DNA of 64,000 nt from Chloroflexota bacterium (GCA_018650845.1 JABIFF010000005.1:1-64000); one strand, 5' to 3'. Positions 51,799 through 61,748 are shown, counted from the first letter of the stretch. The notes: generated from the letters alone by a model not told the origin. A program made the numbers and translations.

Positions 51799-53292
51799 TT
51801 GGCCGATACCGACAGTTCTTATTTACTTCCGCCGTTCCTTAAGAGCCGAGCGCGCACACGCATTGTTTGCACTATTGGCCCTGCAACAGGGACTCTATCT
51901 CGGATCAAACGGCTAATTCGTGCGGGTATGTCGGTTGGCAGATTAAATCTCAGCCACGGAAATTCTGAGCACCATAATCACTATGTTCAGATTCTAAGGC
52001 AAGCCGCCGAAGAAATGGGAGTCGCTGTCGGCATCCTAGCCGACCTGCCTGGTCCGAAGTACCGCGTCGGCGAAATGGCGCAGCCAGAAATCACACTTTC
52101 GACTGGTCAGCACTTCATCCTCCAACGCACTCCCTGCGACGGAACCTCTGAACGCGCCAATGTTTGGCCGCTAGGGCTTCACTCCGATATCAAGAAGGGT
52201 GCACCAGTTCTTATTGATGAAGGCTCTATTGAACTTCGCGTAGAAGAAATCGATGAAGAAGAGATTCACTGCCGAGTAACAATGGGCGGTGTTATGAAGC
52301 CAAATAAGGCTGTTACTGCTCCCGGAAACACGACAACTGTCGACTATTTCACTCCTGAGACAGAAGATGCCCTTAGCTGGGTTATTTCATCTGATATCGA
52401 CTACGTAGGGCTTTCGTACGTCCGAGATGGTGGCGACGTAGAGCGCGTTCGTAAGCACCTTTCTGACGGCGGAGTCACGCCTCAGCTAGTGGCGAAAATC
52501 GAGATTCAGCAGGCTGTCGATAATCTCAGCGATATTCTTGAAAAATCAGATGCTGTGATGGTCGCCCGTGGTGATCTTGGTGTCGAGCTTCCATTCGAAC
52601 GAGTGCCATCTGTCCAAAAACAGATCATCCGCATGGCTAACGAAATCGGCAAGCCGGTAATCACTGCCACGCAGATGATGGAATCGATGATCGAATCGCC
52701 ATCACCTACTCGCGCTGAAGTCACCGATGTCTACAACGCTGTTCGGGATGGAACCGACGCAATCATGCTTTCCGCCGAGACATCGGTAGGAAAGCACCCG
52801 TTCCGCGCTGTTCAGGCAATGACAAAAATTTCCAAGCGCGCAGAACGTTATCTGGAATATCCAAAACTGGCAGGCCGCAGACGTACAGCTGCCTCCAAGG
52901 GCGGACTCGCCGTCGATGATGCAATTGCCGACGGCGCAGCCGTGGCAGCAGCAAGTCTGAACGCCAAAGCAATCGTCGCATTCACCGCCTCAGGCAGCAC
53001 AGCAGGTCGTGTGGCCGCATACAGGCCCGTAACGCCCCTGCTTGCTCTCACGCCAGATATCGGCGCAGGTGCCAAGCTTGCTCTCCGCTGGGGAGTGATC
53101 CCTGTTGTGGTTGAAGAACATAGCGATATTCAAGATATGTTCGCCGCCGCTTCAGATCTAGCACTTCAGACGAAGATAGCCAAAGAAGGCGATGTGATCG
53201 TTGCAGTTGTCGGACTTCCAATTGGAGTACCGGGAACAACGAACTTGCTGCGAGTTATCACGCTTCCAGAACCGGTTAGCCACAAAGGCTAA
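51799..53292 (+). CDS. pyk: Pyruvate kinase
   Basis: A 497-residue enzyme of glycolysis making ATP and pyruvate from PEP. The N-terminal strand (RIVCTIGPATGT), NLSHGNSEHH, the metal/K+ segment AKIEIQQAVDN and MVARGDLGVELP, and ITATQMMESMIESPSPTRAEVTDV are all typical. The C-terminal domain (AIVAFTASGSTAGRVAAYRP) is present. The TTG at 51799 has TGGAGA 6-11 bases upstream; a TTG 12 bases earlier has no such signal. With ppdK nearby it allows the PEP/pyruvate step to run both ways. The gene is divergent from the zinc-ribbon operon across a palindrome. Confidence 0.95.
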   Translation: MADTDSSYLLPPFLKSRARTRIVCTIGPATGTLSRIKRLIRAGMSVGRLNLSHGNSEHHNHYVQILRQAAEEMGVAVGILADLPGPKYRVGEMAQPEITLSTGQHFILQRTPCDGTSERANVWPLGLHSDIKKGAPVLIDEGSIELRVEEIDEEEIHCRVTMGGVMKPNKAVTAPGNTTTVDYFTPETEDALSWVISSDIDYVGLSYVRDGGDVERVRKHLSDGGVTPQLVAKIEIQQAVDNLSDILEKSDAVMVARGDLGVELPFERVPSVQKQIIRMANEIGKPVITATQMMESMIESPSPTRAEVTDVYNAVRDGTDAIMLSAETSVGKHPFRAVQAMTKISKRAERYLEYPKLAGRRRTAASKGGLAVDDAIADGAAVAAASLNAKAIVAFTASGSTAGRVAAYRPVTPLLALTPDIGAGAKLALRWGVIPVVVEEHSDIQDMFAAASDLALQTKIAKEGDVIVAVVGLPIGVPGTTNLLRVITLPEPVSHKG

Positions 53293-53333
53293 CGCTGGCT
53301 TCTGGTGCTAACTCGAAACTGACCCGGAACGAT

Positions 53334-54752
53334 TTAATCGTCGTCGCCCGGTTTCGGCTTTTTGGCTGCGACCTCGATGGCGTCTCGCAACTTTTCGATC
53401 TCGTCGAGATCGGCAGGTTGAGCACCGTAGCAGGCGGCATTGAATCTGTTCGTCACGGTTTCGATTGGCGCTCCGGGCAGGAACACCGCCAAAGCTGAAA
53501 CACGCTCGTTTGGTGTGGACTTCGGATCAAATATCATTCCGCGTTTAATCGCGTGTGTGAGCGTGTCGAAATACAGTAAGAAAGCCTCGGCTACGCCACG
53601 ATCGCCCTCAGGCCACTTCCATAGAGAACGCTTCTTTCCGCCCTTCATCCAGCTTGGGACAAGTCCAGAAAGCAGCTTCATCATGTCAGCGGTGGCATCG
53701 GCATCGCCGCGAATCGATTCTCGATCAGTGTCATCGTCTTTAGAGACCCGAGTCGCAAACTTCCTGTAGGCAAATACAAGTACGAAGAACAACACGACGA
53801 TCAACAACAGTGACAACGGCCACCTGAGTGCTCCAACTGCAAAATCTGACGCTTGCTCGGCACGCTCCATTGCCGGGTTGACCATATCTTCAGATAGTTG
53901 GCCGGGAGCCTCTTGTTCGATTTCGTCTTCTTCCTCAACGAATCGTTCTTTTATCCAGAGAATTAGATTCCAGAGCGCAGTCATTATCCATTCGATTGGA
54001 TATCGCAGAACCCACAACAGCGCATCGATGAAAGCAGCCCAAACGTTGATAGCGCCCCGAACACCTATGTCGCCGTATCGACCTGTCAACATGCCGCCAA
54101 TGGCTCCGATGCCAAGCAGTCCACCAACAGTTACGCCGATCACCAACGGCCAGCGAGCCTGCCCTTTGTCTTTCGTTTGCGGCAGTCTCGACGCTGCCAT
54201 TCCGATCAACGCAGCTCCGAAAAACGGCAGTAGCAACGGCGAAATACCGATATCAGAACGGATCGCACTAAATTCAATCAGCAATCCGACAGCGATTAAA
54301 CCAGTCCCAATTTTGAAAGCACGACTCAGCCTATTCGCCACGCCGCCTTCAACAAGAATCCCTTGAGCCCTATACCAAATCCACGCCGCAGCGATTACGC
54401 CGATAAGTACGTCTGCGACTCCTTCAGCGCCGTAAGTGCCACCGAACGTATCGACTGGCCACGCTATCTTGAACGTCCACGGATCGGTCACCGTTACGGT
54501 AGCCATCGCTAAATAGACGGCCAACAACGCTACGAATGCCTGATAAATAGCGAGCGTCGTCGGATCACGTTTCATGCCGCCGAACAGCCATGAGGTTCCC
54601 ACTCCAACGCTGAAAAGCATCAGCACCGCCAACCACGGCAACGGCGATCCGCCTAGCCCGACCATTCCGGCTAGGATGGCGAGTGCAACGAACCACCAGA
54701 CGCTCTCGACAATGACCAGTGAGGCGTATGAAACGATCGCGTAGCTACGCAT
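53334..54752 (-). CDS. DUF4129 transmembrane protein
   Basis: A 472-residue membrane protein with about seven or more hydrophobic segments in its first 350 residues and a cytoplasmic C-terminal DUF4129 domain (about 385-460). DUF4129 is common in proteins linked to membrane transglutaminase-like proteins and DUF58/MoxR operons. Its start shares a base with the DUF58 stop codon, so expression is coupled. Unlike many such operons, the transglutaminase (TgpA) core domain is not seen, either in this protein or next to it. Confidence 0.8.
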   Translation of the reverse strand: MRSYAIVSYASLVIVESVWWFVALAILAGMVGLGGSPLPWLAVLMLFSVGVGTSWLFGGMKRDPTTLAIYQAFVALLAVYLAMATVTVTDPWTFKIAWPVDTFGGTYGAEGVADVLIGVIAAAWIWYRAQGILVEGGVANRLSRAFKIGTGLIAVGLLIEFSAIRSDIGISPLLLPFFGAALIGMAASRLPQTKDKGQARWPLVIGVTVGGLLGIGAIGGMLTGRYGDIGVRGAINVWAAFIDALLWVLRYPIEWIMTALWNLILWIKERFVEEEDEIEQEAPGQLSEDMVNPAMERAEQASDFAVGALRWPLSLLLIVVLFFVLVFAYRKFATRVSKDDDTDRESIRGDADATADMMKLLSGLVPSWMKGGKKRSLWKWPEGDRGVAEAFLLYFDTLTHAIKRGMIFDPKSTPNERVSALAVFLPGAPIETVTNRFNAACYGAQPADLDEIEKLRDAIEVAAKKPKPGDDD

Positions 54753-56140
54753 TAGCGGTCACCCTGTTTTGAGTCGCCCGCGGAAACAGGAAGTTCATCC
54801 CATTCACTGGCGATCGTAGACGGGCGCTGAAAATCTATCGGACCTGAAATATTTGAATCGTCGAGGAACATCGACCGGCCGTCTCGTACTTCAAAGTCGG
54901 GATAGTCAGGCGGATCTTCTCGACCAGTATGGAACAGAATTACGGGGTGGCCGATTCGTTTTAGTCCGAGCAGATATGCCATCGTTCTCGGGTGATAAAT
55001 ACCACCAACGTGAATCAACGTCGCTCCGGGTGGGATGGCTCCACGGCGGCTGCGTGCCAGTTCGTCTAAAGTACGCACTCCGATCGGATGAACCATCGCC
55101 AATGACTCAAGCAGCATCGTTAGCTGGCTGGGCCCGGTTCCGGGTAACACAACCGAACGCGAGGCGCTCACCGAGCTAACACCGTTGGTAATTAGCCCGA
55201 CGTTGTAGCCGAGATCCAAAGCGTGGTTCGCCAAAGAAGCAGCCGCTGTCATCGATCCCTCAAGTACGTCGGAACGATAGCCCTCCCACGGCACGCTCGT
55301 CGTCACCGCTTCGGCAAAGATCACAGCATGTTCGGAAACGCTCGGGTCGAACTGCCGCACAAACATATCGCCACGGCGCGCCGTCGTTTTCCAATCGATT
55401 CGTTTGATCGGATCGCCCGGTCGGTACTCTCGCACACCCGCCGGTCGAGAAGGATCGTCCCATAGGCGATCACGCGATAGCGAATCACCGATAGGCCTTC
55501 GAGCCGGCAGCATGAATCCGGGGATAGCTTTGATGGTTGGGTAAACATAAATCGACCACGGCGTGTGGTCGAGCATGGCTTCAGCCGGGTATAGGCCGAA
55601 TAAATCGCCACTTCTCAATCGAGTCTTCCCAAGGCGATATGTGCCGCGAGCCAGCGCTGTAACTTTGCGCTTGACCTTGATCCGTTCGTAACCGCCTAGA
55701 GATGTCGAAGCCTGTATTTCGGCTCCACCTAGATATGCCTGTTCGACTGCTCGTTGCCCTTCGATTAGTAGGCCACGCGGAACATATTCGTTGATCTCGA
55801 GCCACGGCACGGGAAGCGGCTTGCGATTTTCGATCGTGAACGTAATTTCGATCTCGTCATCTTGAAAGGCGTGATCGACAGATGCGGTTCGATCAATAGT
55901 GATCTCTTCGAGCGACAACGCAGCCCAGATTCGAGAAGCGATGGCGATTACAAATGCCAGCGCACCAACTGCCGCTATCAGAGGTTCATGTGCGACTGCT
56001 CCGACGATAACTACGATTATCAACAGAAGCACAAATATCTCGCCGAGTGGATTCAGCGAGGTCGCACGAGATGCCAGTAGCGCGGGCCGACGGTACTTGG
56101 CCTCAAGACCTCGTGCCATCCAAGTGCCGTACATCGCCAT
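54752..56140 (-). CDS. DUF58 domain protein
   Basis: A 462-residue protein with two hydrophobic segments near its start (FVLLLIIVVIVGAVAHEP and LIAAVGALAFVIAIA) and the DUF58 domain with VREYRPGDPIKRIDWKTTARRGDMFVRQF, the hallmark of the family, followed by a VWA-like segment. It is the second gene of the MoxR operon; the stop of moxR ends exactly where this gene begins. The family is thought to be MoxR-dependent and to help assemble or activate surface or metal-containing complexes; that role is not shown for this organism. Confidence 0.88.
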   Translation of the reverse strand: MAMYGTWMARGLEAKYRRPALLASRATSLNPLGEIFVLLLIIVVIVGAVAHEPLIAAVGALAFVIAIASRIWAALSLEEITIDRTASVDHAFQDDEIEITFTIENRKPLPVPWLEINEYVPRGLLIEGQRAVEQAYLGGAEIQASTSLGGYERIKVKRKVTALARGTYRLGKTRLRSGDLFGLYPAEAMLDHTPWSIYVYPTIKAIPGFMLPARRPIGDSLSRDRLWDDPSRPAGVREYRPGDPIKRIDWKTTARRGDMFVRQFDPSVSEHAVIFAEAVTTSVPWEGYRSDVLEGSMTAAASLANHALDLGYNVGLITNGVSSVSASRSVVLPGTGPSQLTMLLESLAMVHPIGVRTLDELARSRRGAIPPGATLIHVGGIYHPRTMAYLLGLKRIGHPVILFHTGREDPPDYPDFEVRDGRSMFLDDSNISGPIDFQRPSTIASEWDELPVSAGDSKQGDR

Positions 56141-57136
56141 CTATTCTCGCTCGATCGGAACTGTGGTCGCCTCAACGATGTCGCCAACGATTTGGGCGGT
56201 AGCCTGTCCTCGCAGCTGTGTTGTGGTTTCCGCGAGCAGCCGGTGAGCAAGCACCGGAACAGCAAGATATTTCACATCGTCTGGCAGTACGTATGAACGT
56301 CCGTTTATAGCTGCCCAACCTTGCGCTGCGTGCTGAAGAGCAAGCGACGCACGAGGGCTGGCTCCGAGTCGCAATGCACTGCTGTTTCGAGTGCCTTCGA
56401 TGATGTCGAGGAGATAGTCGCGAACAGTGTCGTTGACTGTCACGCTGTCGACGGCAACACGGGCAGCAATCAGTTGTTCAGCAGTTGCTGAAGGCTTGAT
56501 GGCGTCGGGATTTTCACCAGCACGGAATCGATCAAGCATTGAGGATTCTTCATTACGGTCGGGATAGCCAAGCGAAGCACGCACCATGAATCGGTCGAGC
56601 TGCGCTTCTGGCAGTGGGAACGTACCTTCCATCTCGACAGGGTTGAGAGTCGCCATCACCATGAACGGCTCTGGAAGTGGCGTAGTTATTCCGTCGATAG
56701 AAGCCTGGCGTTCTTGCATCGCTTCGAGCAGTGCGGATTGCGTTCGTGGGGTTGCTCGGTTGATTTCGTCGGCGAGAAGAATCTGAGAGAAAACAGGACC
56801 TTCTCGGAATTCGAATTCGCCCTTTGAGGCGTTATAGAAGTTCACGCCGAGTACATCGCCGGGAACTAGGTCCGGTGTGAACTGAATACGACCAAACTGA
56901 CAATCGAGAGAAGCAGCTAACGCTTTTGCCAGCGTCGTTTTACCCGTACCCGGTACGTCTTCGAGAAGCACGTGACCTCGACATAACAGTGCGAGAACTG
57001 CGATATCGATTGTTTCGGATTTACCGACAATTACTCGTTGAACCGACTCACGAATTTCGGTCGCAAGCTGTTGTACGGACGCTACATCCGCTGATGAAGA
57101 TGATTCTGTCACTCTGGTCTGACTCTCTATCGCCAA
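56141..57136 (-). CDS. MoxR family AAA+ ATPase
   Basis: A 331-residue AAA+ ATPase: Walker A VPGTGKTT, Walker B ILLADEINRA, sensor 1 MATLNPVEMEGTFPLPEAQLDRF and the C-terminal lid. The family activates or assembles cell-surface or cofactor-containing protein complexes. The start is set at a TTG (57136) because GGAGA sits five bases before it; a GTG seven codons upstream is also possible. It is the first gene of the moxR-DUF58-DUF4129 operon, with all junctions zero or one base. Confidence 0.9.
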   Translation of the reverse strand: MAIESQTRVTESSSSADVASVQQLATEIRESVQRVIVGKSETIDIAVLALLCRGHVLLEDVPGTGKTTLAKALAASLDCQFGRIQFTPDLVPGDVLGVNFYNASKGEFEFREGPVFSQILLADEINRATPRTQSALLEAMQERQASIDGITTPLPEPFMVMATLNPVEMEGTFPLPEAQLDRFMVRASLGYPDRNEESSMLDRFRAGENPDAIKPSATAEQLIAARVAVDSVTVNDTVRDYLLDIIEGTRNSSALRLGASPRASLALQHAAQGWAAINGRSYVLPDDVKYLAVPVLAHRLLAETTTQLRGQATAQIVGDIVEATTVPIERE

Positions 57137-57295
57137 TTGATTCTCCGATACGCACACCGGAACGTAAGGTGCAGTAGTTTACGCTGAGAACGACCTCTCG
57201 GCAGGTTCTATTTTGAGACGAGGGCGATGAGACTCAATGGCGCGGGTGAGTCATATTCGCGTAATGGCGTGGACTCGATCATCCAAAGTTTCGGT

Positions 57296-58369
57296 TCACC
57301 CGATTCGATCGAGACAAAGCTGACTGGTAGTCACATGCATAACAGTCGATTCTCTTTCACGTTTCCTAACGGTCATGCCGTCCTCTCTCGAAAGATCAAG
57401 AAATCCGACGCGCACCGTCTGCCATTCGGACGACGATATAGCCGGATTACGCTTCACTTCCCAAACACTTTCTCCCGACTCAAACGTCTCGGCGTCGCTT
57501 GTCGGCCACCAGAATGAACCGTCTGCACAAAAGTGCTGGCCCCACTGGGGGTAGCCTTCGGGGTATACCAGTCCATCAGTCACATACGCCGTCCATCCTG
57601 CCAAAATCGCTTCATCAGTCGGTTGTTCGGTGACAGACGCAGGATCGATTGAAGAAGGGAACTCCCGAATCGTTTCGACTTCTGCATCACCAGTCATGTG
57701 AACAGCGGCTTCAGAATTATCAGGCGGGAACATTTCCAAACACGTTGTGCTGCGAGTGATCTTCATTTCGACGGGAGGACCCCAGCCCGTCTGCATAACT
57801 TTTCCATCTTCACGAGACACGACAAAGAACGTGAATGTACGTCCTTGATTCTCGCCCAGCAGGAACGTCGCAGTCATAGCGATCTTGCCCCATTGGCGAG
57901 ATGACATCGAGGCAGTTCGCGTTGCCCCCCAAGTCACTTCGGAGTTGACCGTTCCATCGGTGTTGAACACCACTCCGTCATCGCAGAAATTTACCGACTG
58001 TGTTGCTCCCGATGGATCGACGTATTCCATAACGGTGTTCGTCAGGAACTCACGCCAACCTTCAAAAACAACTTCGTCTTCGGGTTGCTCGTCGTTTAGC
58101 TCAGGGTCGAGCCAATCAGGGAATATGGGATCGGCTAGTTGCTCGTCGGTGATCTTGCTTACGACAGGCTCAGGAGTCGATGTAGGCACTGGTGTATCTA
58201 TCGGAACAGGCGTGACGGTAACCCTGGTGAAGGTTGGGACGACAGCCGAGGTAGCGCTTGGAGCAGCGGCAGCTTCGCCCACAGATTCACCTGCGCTGTC
58301 GCTTGCACAAGCAGCGAACGCAGTGGTTGTTATAGAGAGAATTACAAGAACCAGCCCAGAACGCCGCAT
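57296..58369 (-). CDS. Lipoprotein of an unrecognised two-repeat family
   Basis: A 357-residue protein with a lipoprotein signal peptide ending in TTTAFAAC (Cys21) and a Thr/Pro-rich linker. It contains two copies of a domain of roughly 130 residues: the first from LDPELNDEQPEDEVVFEGWREFLTN, the second from TEQPTDEAILAGWTAYVTD, each with a single N-terminal cysteine-glycine (FCDDG, FCADG), a tryptophan-containing middle (WGAT, WEVKRNPA) and a final TRSTTCLE or TTSQLCLD cysteine. The two conserved cysteines per domain could form a disulfide in the exported protein. AGAGGTG lies seven bases before the ATG. The neighbouring gene at 58471 encodes a single-domain relative. Function unknown; an extracytoplasmic ligand-binding role is possible. 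Confidence 0.8.
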   Translation of the reverse strand: MRRSGLVLVILSITTTAFAACASDSAGESVGEAAAAPSATSAVVPTFTRVTVTPVPIDTPVPTSTPEPVVSKITDEQLADPIFPDWLDPELNDEQPEDEVVFEGWREFLTNTVMEYVDPSGATQSVNFCDDGVVFNTDGTVNSEVTWGATRTASMSSRQWGKIAMTATFLLGENQGRTFTFFVVSREDGKVMQTGWGPPVEMKITRSTTCLEMFPPDNSEAAVHMTGDAEVETIREFPSSIDPASVTEQPTDEAILAGWTAYVTDGLVYPEGYPQWGQHFCADGSFWWPTSDAETFESGESVWEVKRNPAISSSEWQTVRVGFLDLSREDGMTVRKRERESTVMHVTTSQLCLDRIG

Positions 58370-58470
58370 ACGAATCACCTCTTTGAAGATGAAGATATCG
58401 ATCAATTCGGGGGCATTTTAAGCCATCGTCGCAAAACGTGCTTTTCAGCTAGAAAATGACCAAGCTAGAA

Positions 58471-59121
58471 CTATTGCAAGCTCTGCAAGCAGATATCGCT
58501 TCGAGTTATATCTGCCTCTGCCGGGTTCGGATTGTTCGTAAGAAATACCTTGCCAACCCGCCTGACCAATGTGAACGGTGTCCACTCACGACCGGCCCAC
58601 GTACCGCCGACTATGTCGACTCGCACCGCTATAGTCCCCCAATCGAGAAACGATAACGCTGGGGATCGTTCGACTCGCCAGTTCTGAAGATCGCTGTGAG
58701 GACCGTTTGCGGTCATGATCACGCCGTTGGTGCAGAGATGAAGCGGTGGTTCTCCCTGTCGCCGAACGATCGCGGTGTTGTTCAAAAACCGAGTCCATCC
58801 CTTGAAAACCAGTTCGTCTTCCGGCCGCTCTTCAACGAGTTCAGGATCCAAATCGAGAGGAAATTCTGGCGGCCCATAATCGATATCCGCTGGCGATATC
58901 GTCGGAGTTGGCGTAGGCGTTGGAGTCGGAGTTTCAGTTGGTTGCGGAGTAACCGTTATCCGAATCCAAGTCGGTTGAATACTAGTCGGCGCCAACGTTG
59001 GTTTTGGAGACGCGCCAATACCGCCATCTCCGCAGCCAACAATGAAAACAGCTGTGGCGGCCAGCGACAGAATCGCCAACCCGCCAATTCGTTTGATGAA
59101 CGAGTTCCTAAACAACAACAA
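58471..59121 (-). CDS. Lipoprotein, single-domain relative of its neighbour
   Basis: A protein of 216 residues with a lipoprotein signal (ATAVFIVGC, Cys30) and a Thr/Pro repeat linker (TPTPTPTPT). Its single domain matches those of the neighbour: LDPELVEERPEDELVFKGWTRFLNN, CTNGVIM, WRVERSPALSFLDWG and a final ITRSDICLQ cysteine. The start is read as one of three consecutive TTG codons overlapping the stop of the FAH-like gene; a later TTG is possible. It lies 101 bases upstream of its paralogue on the same strand. Confidence 0.75.
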   Translation of the reverse strand: MLLFRNSFIKRIGGLAILSLAATAVFIVGCGDGGIGASPKPTLAPTSIQPTWIRITVTPQPTETPTPTPTPTPTISPADIDYGPPEFPLDLDPELVEERPEDELVFKGWTRFLNNTAIVRRQGEPPLHLCTNGVIMTANGPHSDLQNWRVERSPALSFLDWGTIAVRVDIVGGTWAGREWTPFTLVRRVGKVFLTNNPNPAEADITRSDICLQSLQ

Positions 59122-60016
59122 CCGTGTTGGTTAAGGTTCCGATCTTGTCGATAGTGATGTTCACGACATCGCCAGCTTGCAGAGTGAATTCTGGTGGCGG
59201 GATAGTGCCAGTTCCGGTCATCACCGAAGTTCCGTCTGGAATCGAGTTGTGTCGAACCAGCCAGCCAACAAGATATTCGCAATCACGCTTCATATCAGCA
59301 GTGTTTGCTTCGCCTCTAAACGCTTCTTTGCCGTCTCGGTCGATAGTGAGAGTGACGGAAAGCTTTTGGGCATCGCCAATCGATTCTTTAGAAACGAGAG
59401 CCGGGCCAAGCGAAGCTGATTTGTCGTAGACCTTCGCCTGTGGAAGATACAACGGGTTTTCACCTTCGATAGTTCGACTGCTCATGTCGTTACCGCAGGT
59501 GTAACCAACAATCTTGCCGCCGTAGGTTACGAAAGCCAGCTCAGGCTCGGGAACGTCCCAGCCTGAGTCGCCGCGAATACCCACTTCGTCGAACGGTGAC
59601 TGCAATCGATCGAGAGTTGCTTTGAAAAATGACTCAGGTCGATCTGCGTCGTAGACCTTGGCGTAAACGTCGGGCGATCCACTCTCGGCCTGTCGTTCTC
59701 GCATCGAATCCATGTAAGTAACGCCAAACGCCCAAACTTCGGGAGCGTCGACCGGTGGCAGCAGGGTTACGCCGTGGCAACCAGGTTTTGCGCCTTCGAG
59801 CATTTCGGCGGCGGAAGTCGTAGCTGCACCTTTGTTGGCAGCGAGAATTCCGCGGGTGACTGAATCGATATCAGAACCCGTGATCGAGGCGGTTTTGAAT
59901 AGATCTAGAGTCGAGCCGATCTGAGAGTTGAGAGCGGTGAGGTCGGTCACCTGCCCTGCGTCGTCTTCAACGCCGACGTGCTTGGTGCCGTTCTGGAGGT
60001 ACTGGTAGTAACGCAT
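59108..60016 (-). CDS. Fumarylacetoacetate hydrolase family protein
   Basis: A 302-residue enzyme of the FAH fold. Metal-binding acid residues are visible in VPEPELAFV (E-x-E) and the aspartate in GYTCGNDMSSRTIEG. An N-terminal domain typical of the ureidoglycolate lyase-like/2-keto-3-deoxy acid branch is present. The start at 60016 (MRYYQYLQ) is preferred over one 54 bases earlier. Likely activity is cleavage or hydration of a 2-oxoacid; adjacency to sugar-acid genes in this genome fits 2-keto-3-deoxy-acid metabolism, but this is a guess. The stop overlaps the lipoprotein gene. Confidence 0.85.
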   Translation of the reverse strand: MRYYQYLQNGTKHVGVEDDAGQVTDLTALNSQIGSTLDLFKTASITGSDIDSVTRGILAANKGAATTSAAEMLEGAKPGCHGVTLLPPVDAPEVWAFGVTYMDSMRERQAESGSPDVYAKVYDADRPESFFKATLDRLQSPFDEVGIRGDSGWDVPEPELAFVTYGGKIVGYTCGNDMSSRTIEGENPLYLPQAKVYDKSASLGPALVSKESIGDAQKLSVTLTIDRDGKEAFRGEANTADMKRDCEYLVGWLVRHNSIPDGTSVMTGTGTIPPPEFTLQAGDVVNITIDKIGTLTNTVVVV

Positions 60017-60235
60017 TTTTCGCTTTCGCTGAACTTGCGAGCGGGGTGTCTGAGTAGTTCTCATAACCACACTCTTCTAACCGAAGTAGAAATGTTGCCG
60101 ACAAGGTTAACCGAGTGGGCGGGGTTATGGCAGTTCCAATGAATATTGACCATGAGGATCGAAATTGGTGATCGCCCCGAAGACCAGTTGGTTCCTAACG
60201 GCGTATATCTTTGTAGATAAGGAATTTTCTACTTC

Positions 60236-61717
60236 GTGTCCCAATCTCGTTTGAGCCACAACCGAATAGTCGCGAGCGCGTTGATTATGATCATCAGCCT
60301 GATCGCGTTCATCACCATTAGCTCGCAATCGTTAACTGTCGCCCGGGCGGAATCAGATCTCGCACTTTCGGTAATGAGTCAGAAGGTTGAGATCGACTAC
60401 GGCGAAAAGATCGCAATCACAGCCATTGTCGATGCGGGAATTGATGCTGACCAAATCCAGGCGGTGCGAACGCTGTTTCGTGCACGCGGCGGTTCGACAA
60501 TATGGTCGTACTCGTACCCTCAATTTTCGCCAAGCAGCACAGGCACGAACGTACTAGAAGTATCCTTTGAGATTCTGACCGGGCCGGGTTCCTACTACCC
60601 TCCCGGCGCTGAATTCGACATCGAGATAGAAATCACTGATTCCACCGGCGAAACTGCCTCTGTAATCTCGCCCGAGCCGATCGAATATCTCGACCCCGCT
60701 TACGATTGGGAGCGAGTCAAAGGCAACGGCTACACGATCGTCTACTACGGGGTTGCTCGTTCGAGCGTCGACGACCTAATCGAAAAAATCGACCACCGCA
60801 TCCCTACGCTCGAAGCAACTCTCGGCGTGACCGATCCGCCGAATTTCAAGGCGATAGTCTTCCCGAACATTCAGGATGCAACACCATCGTTCCCACCGGT
60901 GAGCAAGACCGCAACCGATCAATTCTTGTTCGCCGGATTCGCCCAGCCCGAGTATCGACTGTTCGTGCAGGGGCAGATGAACTCCACAACATTCACTCAC
61001 GAGCTTGCTCATCTTTATACGCACGAGGCGGTTTCCTCGTCGTTCTTAGGCGGCATACCGTCGTGGCTGAACGAGGGTCTATCTCGGTTCCTCGAATCGG
61101 GATCAAGCGAGCAATCGAATAACCGACTGCGTGACAGCGTTCGCCCCGATGAGCTTCTTTCGCTCAACCACATGCAAACGATTCCCGGTCAGCGCAGCGA
61201 TGTGTTCATCTTCTATCCACAGGCCGGAGCATTCGTTGGATATTTGGTCGAGGAATACAGTCACGCGACGATGGCTGATTTTCTGGACCAACTGAACAAA
61301 GGGCGTGCGGTTGAAGACGCCTTCGAAATAATTTTCGACAAGCCGTTATATGAAGCTGAAAACGACTGGCGAGCGCTATTTGGGGCTGATGCCCTTCCGA
61401 TTCCTGTGGCAACAGTTGAGCCAGTGGAATCTAGTGTCGACCAAGCCGACAACACCCGCGTACCGTTGATCGACTACGAAGCGGCTGCCGACGCAGCGAG
61501 CGGTAACTCGTCTAGCCAGCCGCAAGCTACGACCACAACAGCACCCTCTTCATTGCCAACAGTTACACCTGAAAACACACCCGTGTTTGATCCGTCGATC
61601 TTCGAAGAAAAACAAAATCCCAACTGGGCAGTTGCCGGAATTGTTATCGGGTTATCGGTAATAGTGGGGGTATGGCTGTTCACATCTCGACGTAGAATGC
61701 CGAAGCGCAAATCCTAG
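60236..61717 (+). CDS. Membrane-anchored peptidase MA-like metallohydrolase
   Basis: A 493-residue protein with an N-terminal signal or anchor helix (IVASALIMIISLIAFITIS), a gluzincin-type zinc site HELAH (255-259) with the third ligand probably Glu280 in WLNEGLSRF, and a C-terminal membrane helix (WAVAGIVIGLSVIVGVWLF) followed by basic residues. The active domain should therefore face the outside. The family is the peptidase MA-like group. The start is a GTG with AAGGA 12 bases upstream, so it is somewhat uncertain. It is divergent from the FAH-like gene and followed after 31 bases by the AcuC-like gene, possibly co-transcribed. Confidence 0.85.
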   Translation: MSQSRLSHNRIVASALIMIISLIAFITISSQSLTVARAESDLALSVMSQKVEIDYGEKIAITAIVDAGIDADQIQAVRTLFRARGGSTIWSYSYPQFSPSSTGTNVLEVSFEILTGPGSYYPPGAEFDIEIEITDSTGETASVISPEPIEYLDPAYDWERVKGNGYTIVYYGVARSSVDDLIEKIDHRIPTLEATLGVTDPPNFKAIVFPNIQDATPSFPPVSKTATDQFLFAGFAQPEYRLFVQGQMNSTTFTHELAHLYTHEAVSSSFLGGIPSWLNEGLSRFLESGSSEQSNNRLRDSVRPDELLSLNHMQTIPGQRSDVFIFYPQAGAFVGYLVEEYSHATMADFLDQLNKGRAVEDAFEIIFDKPLYEAENDWRALFGADALPIPVATVEPVESSVDQADNTRVPLIDYEAAADAASGNSSSQPQATTTTAPSSLPTVTPENTPVFDPSIFEEKQNPNWAVAGIVIGLSVIVGVWLFTSRRRMPKRKS

Positions 61718-61748
61718 CGCTTGGCCTTCTATCGAACGAAATCATAGC

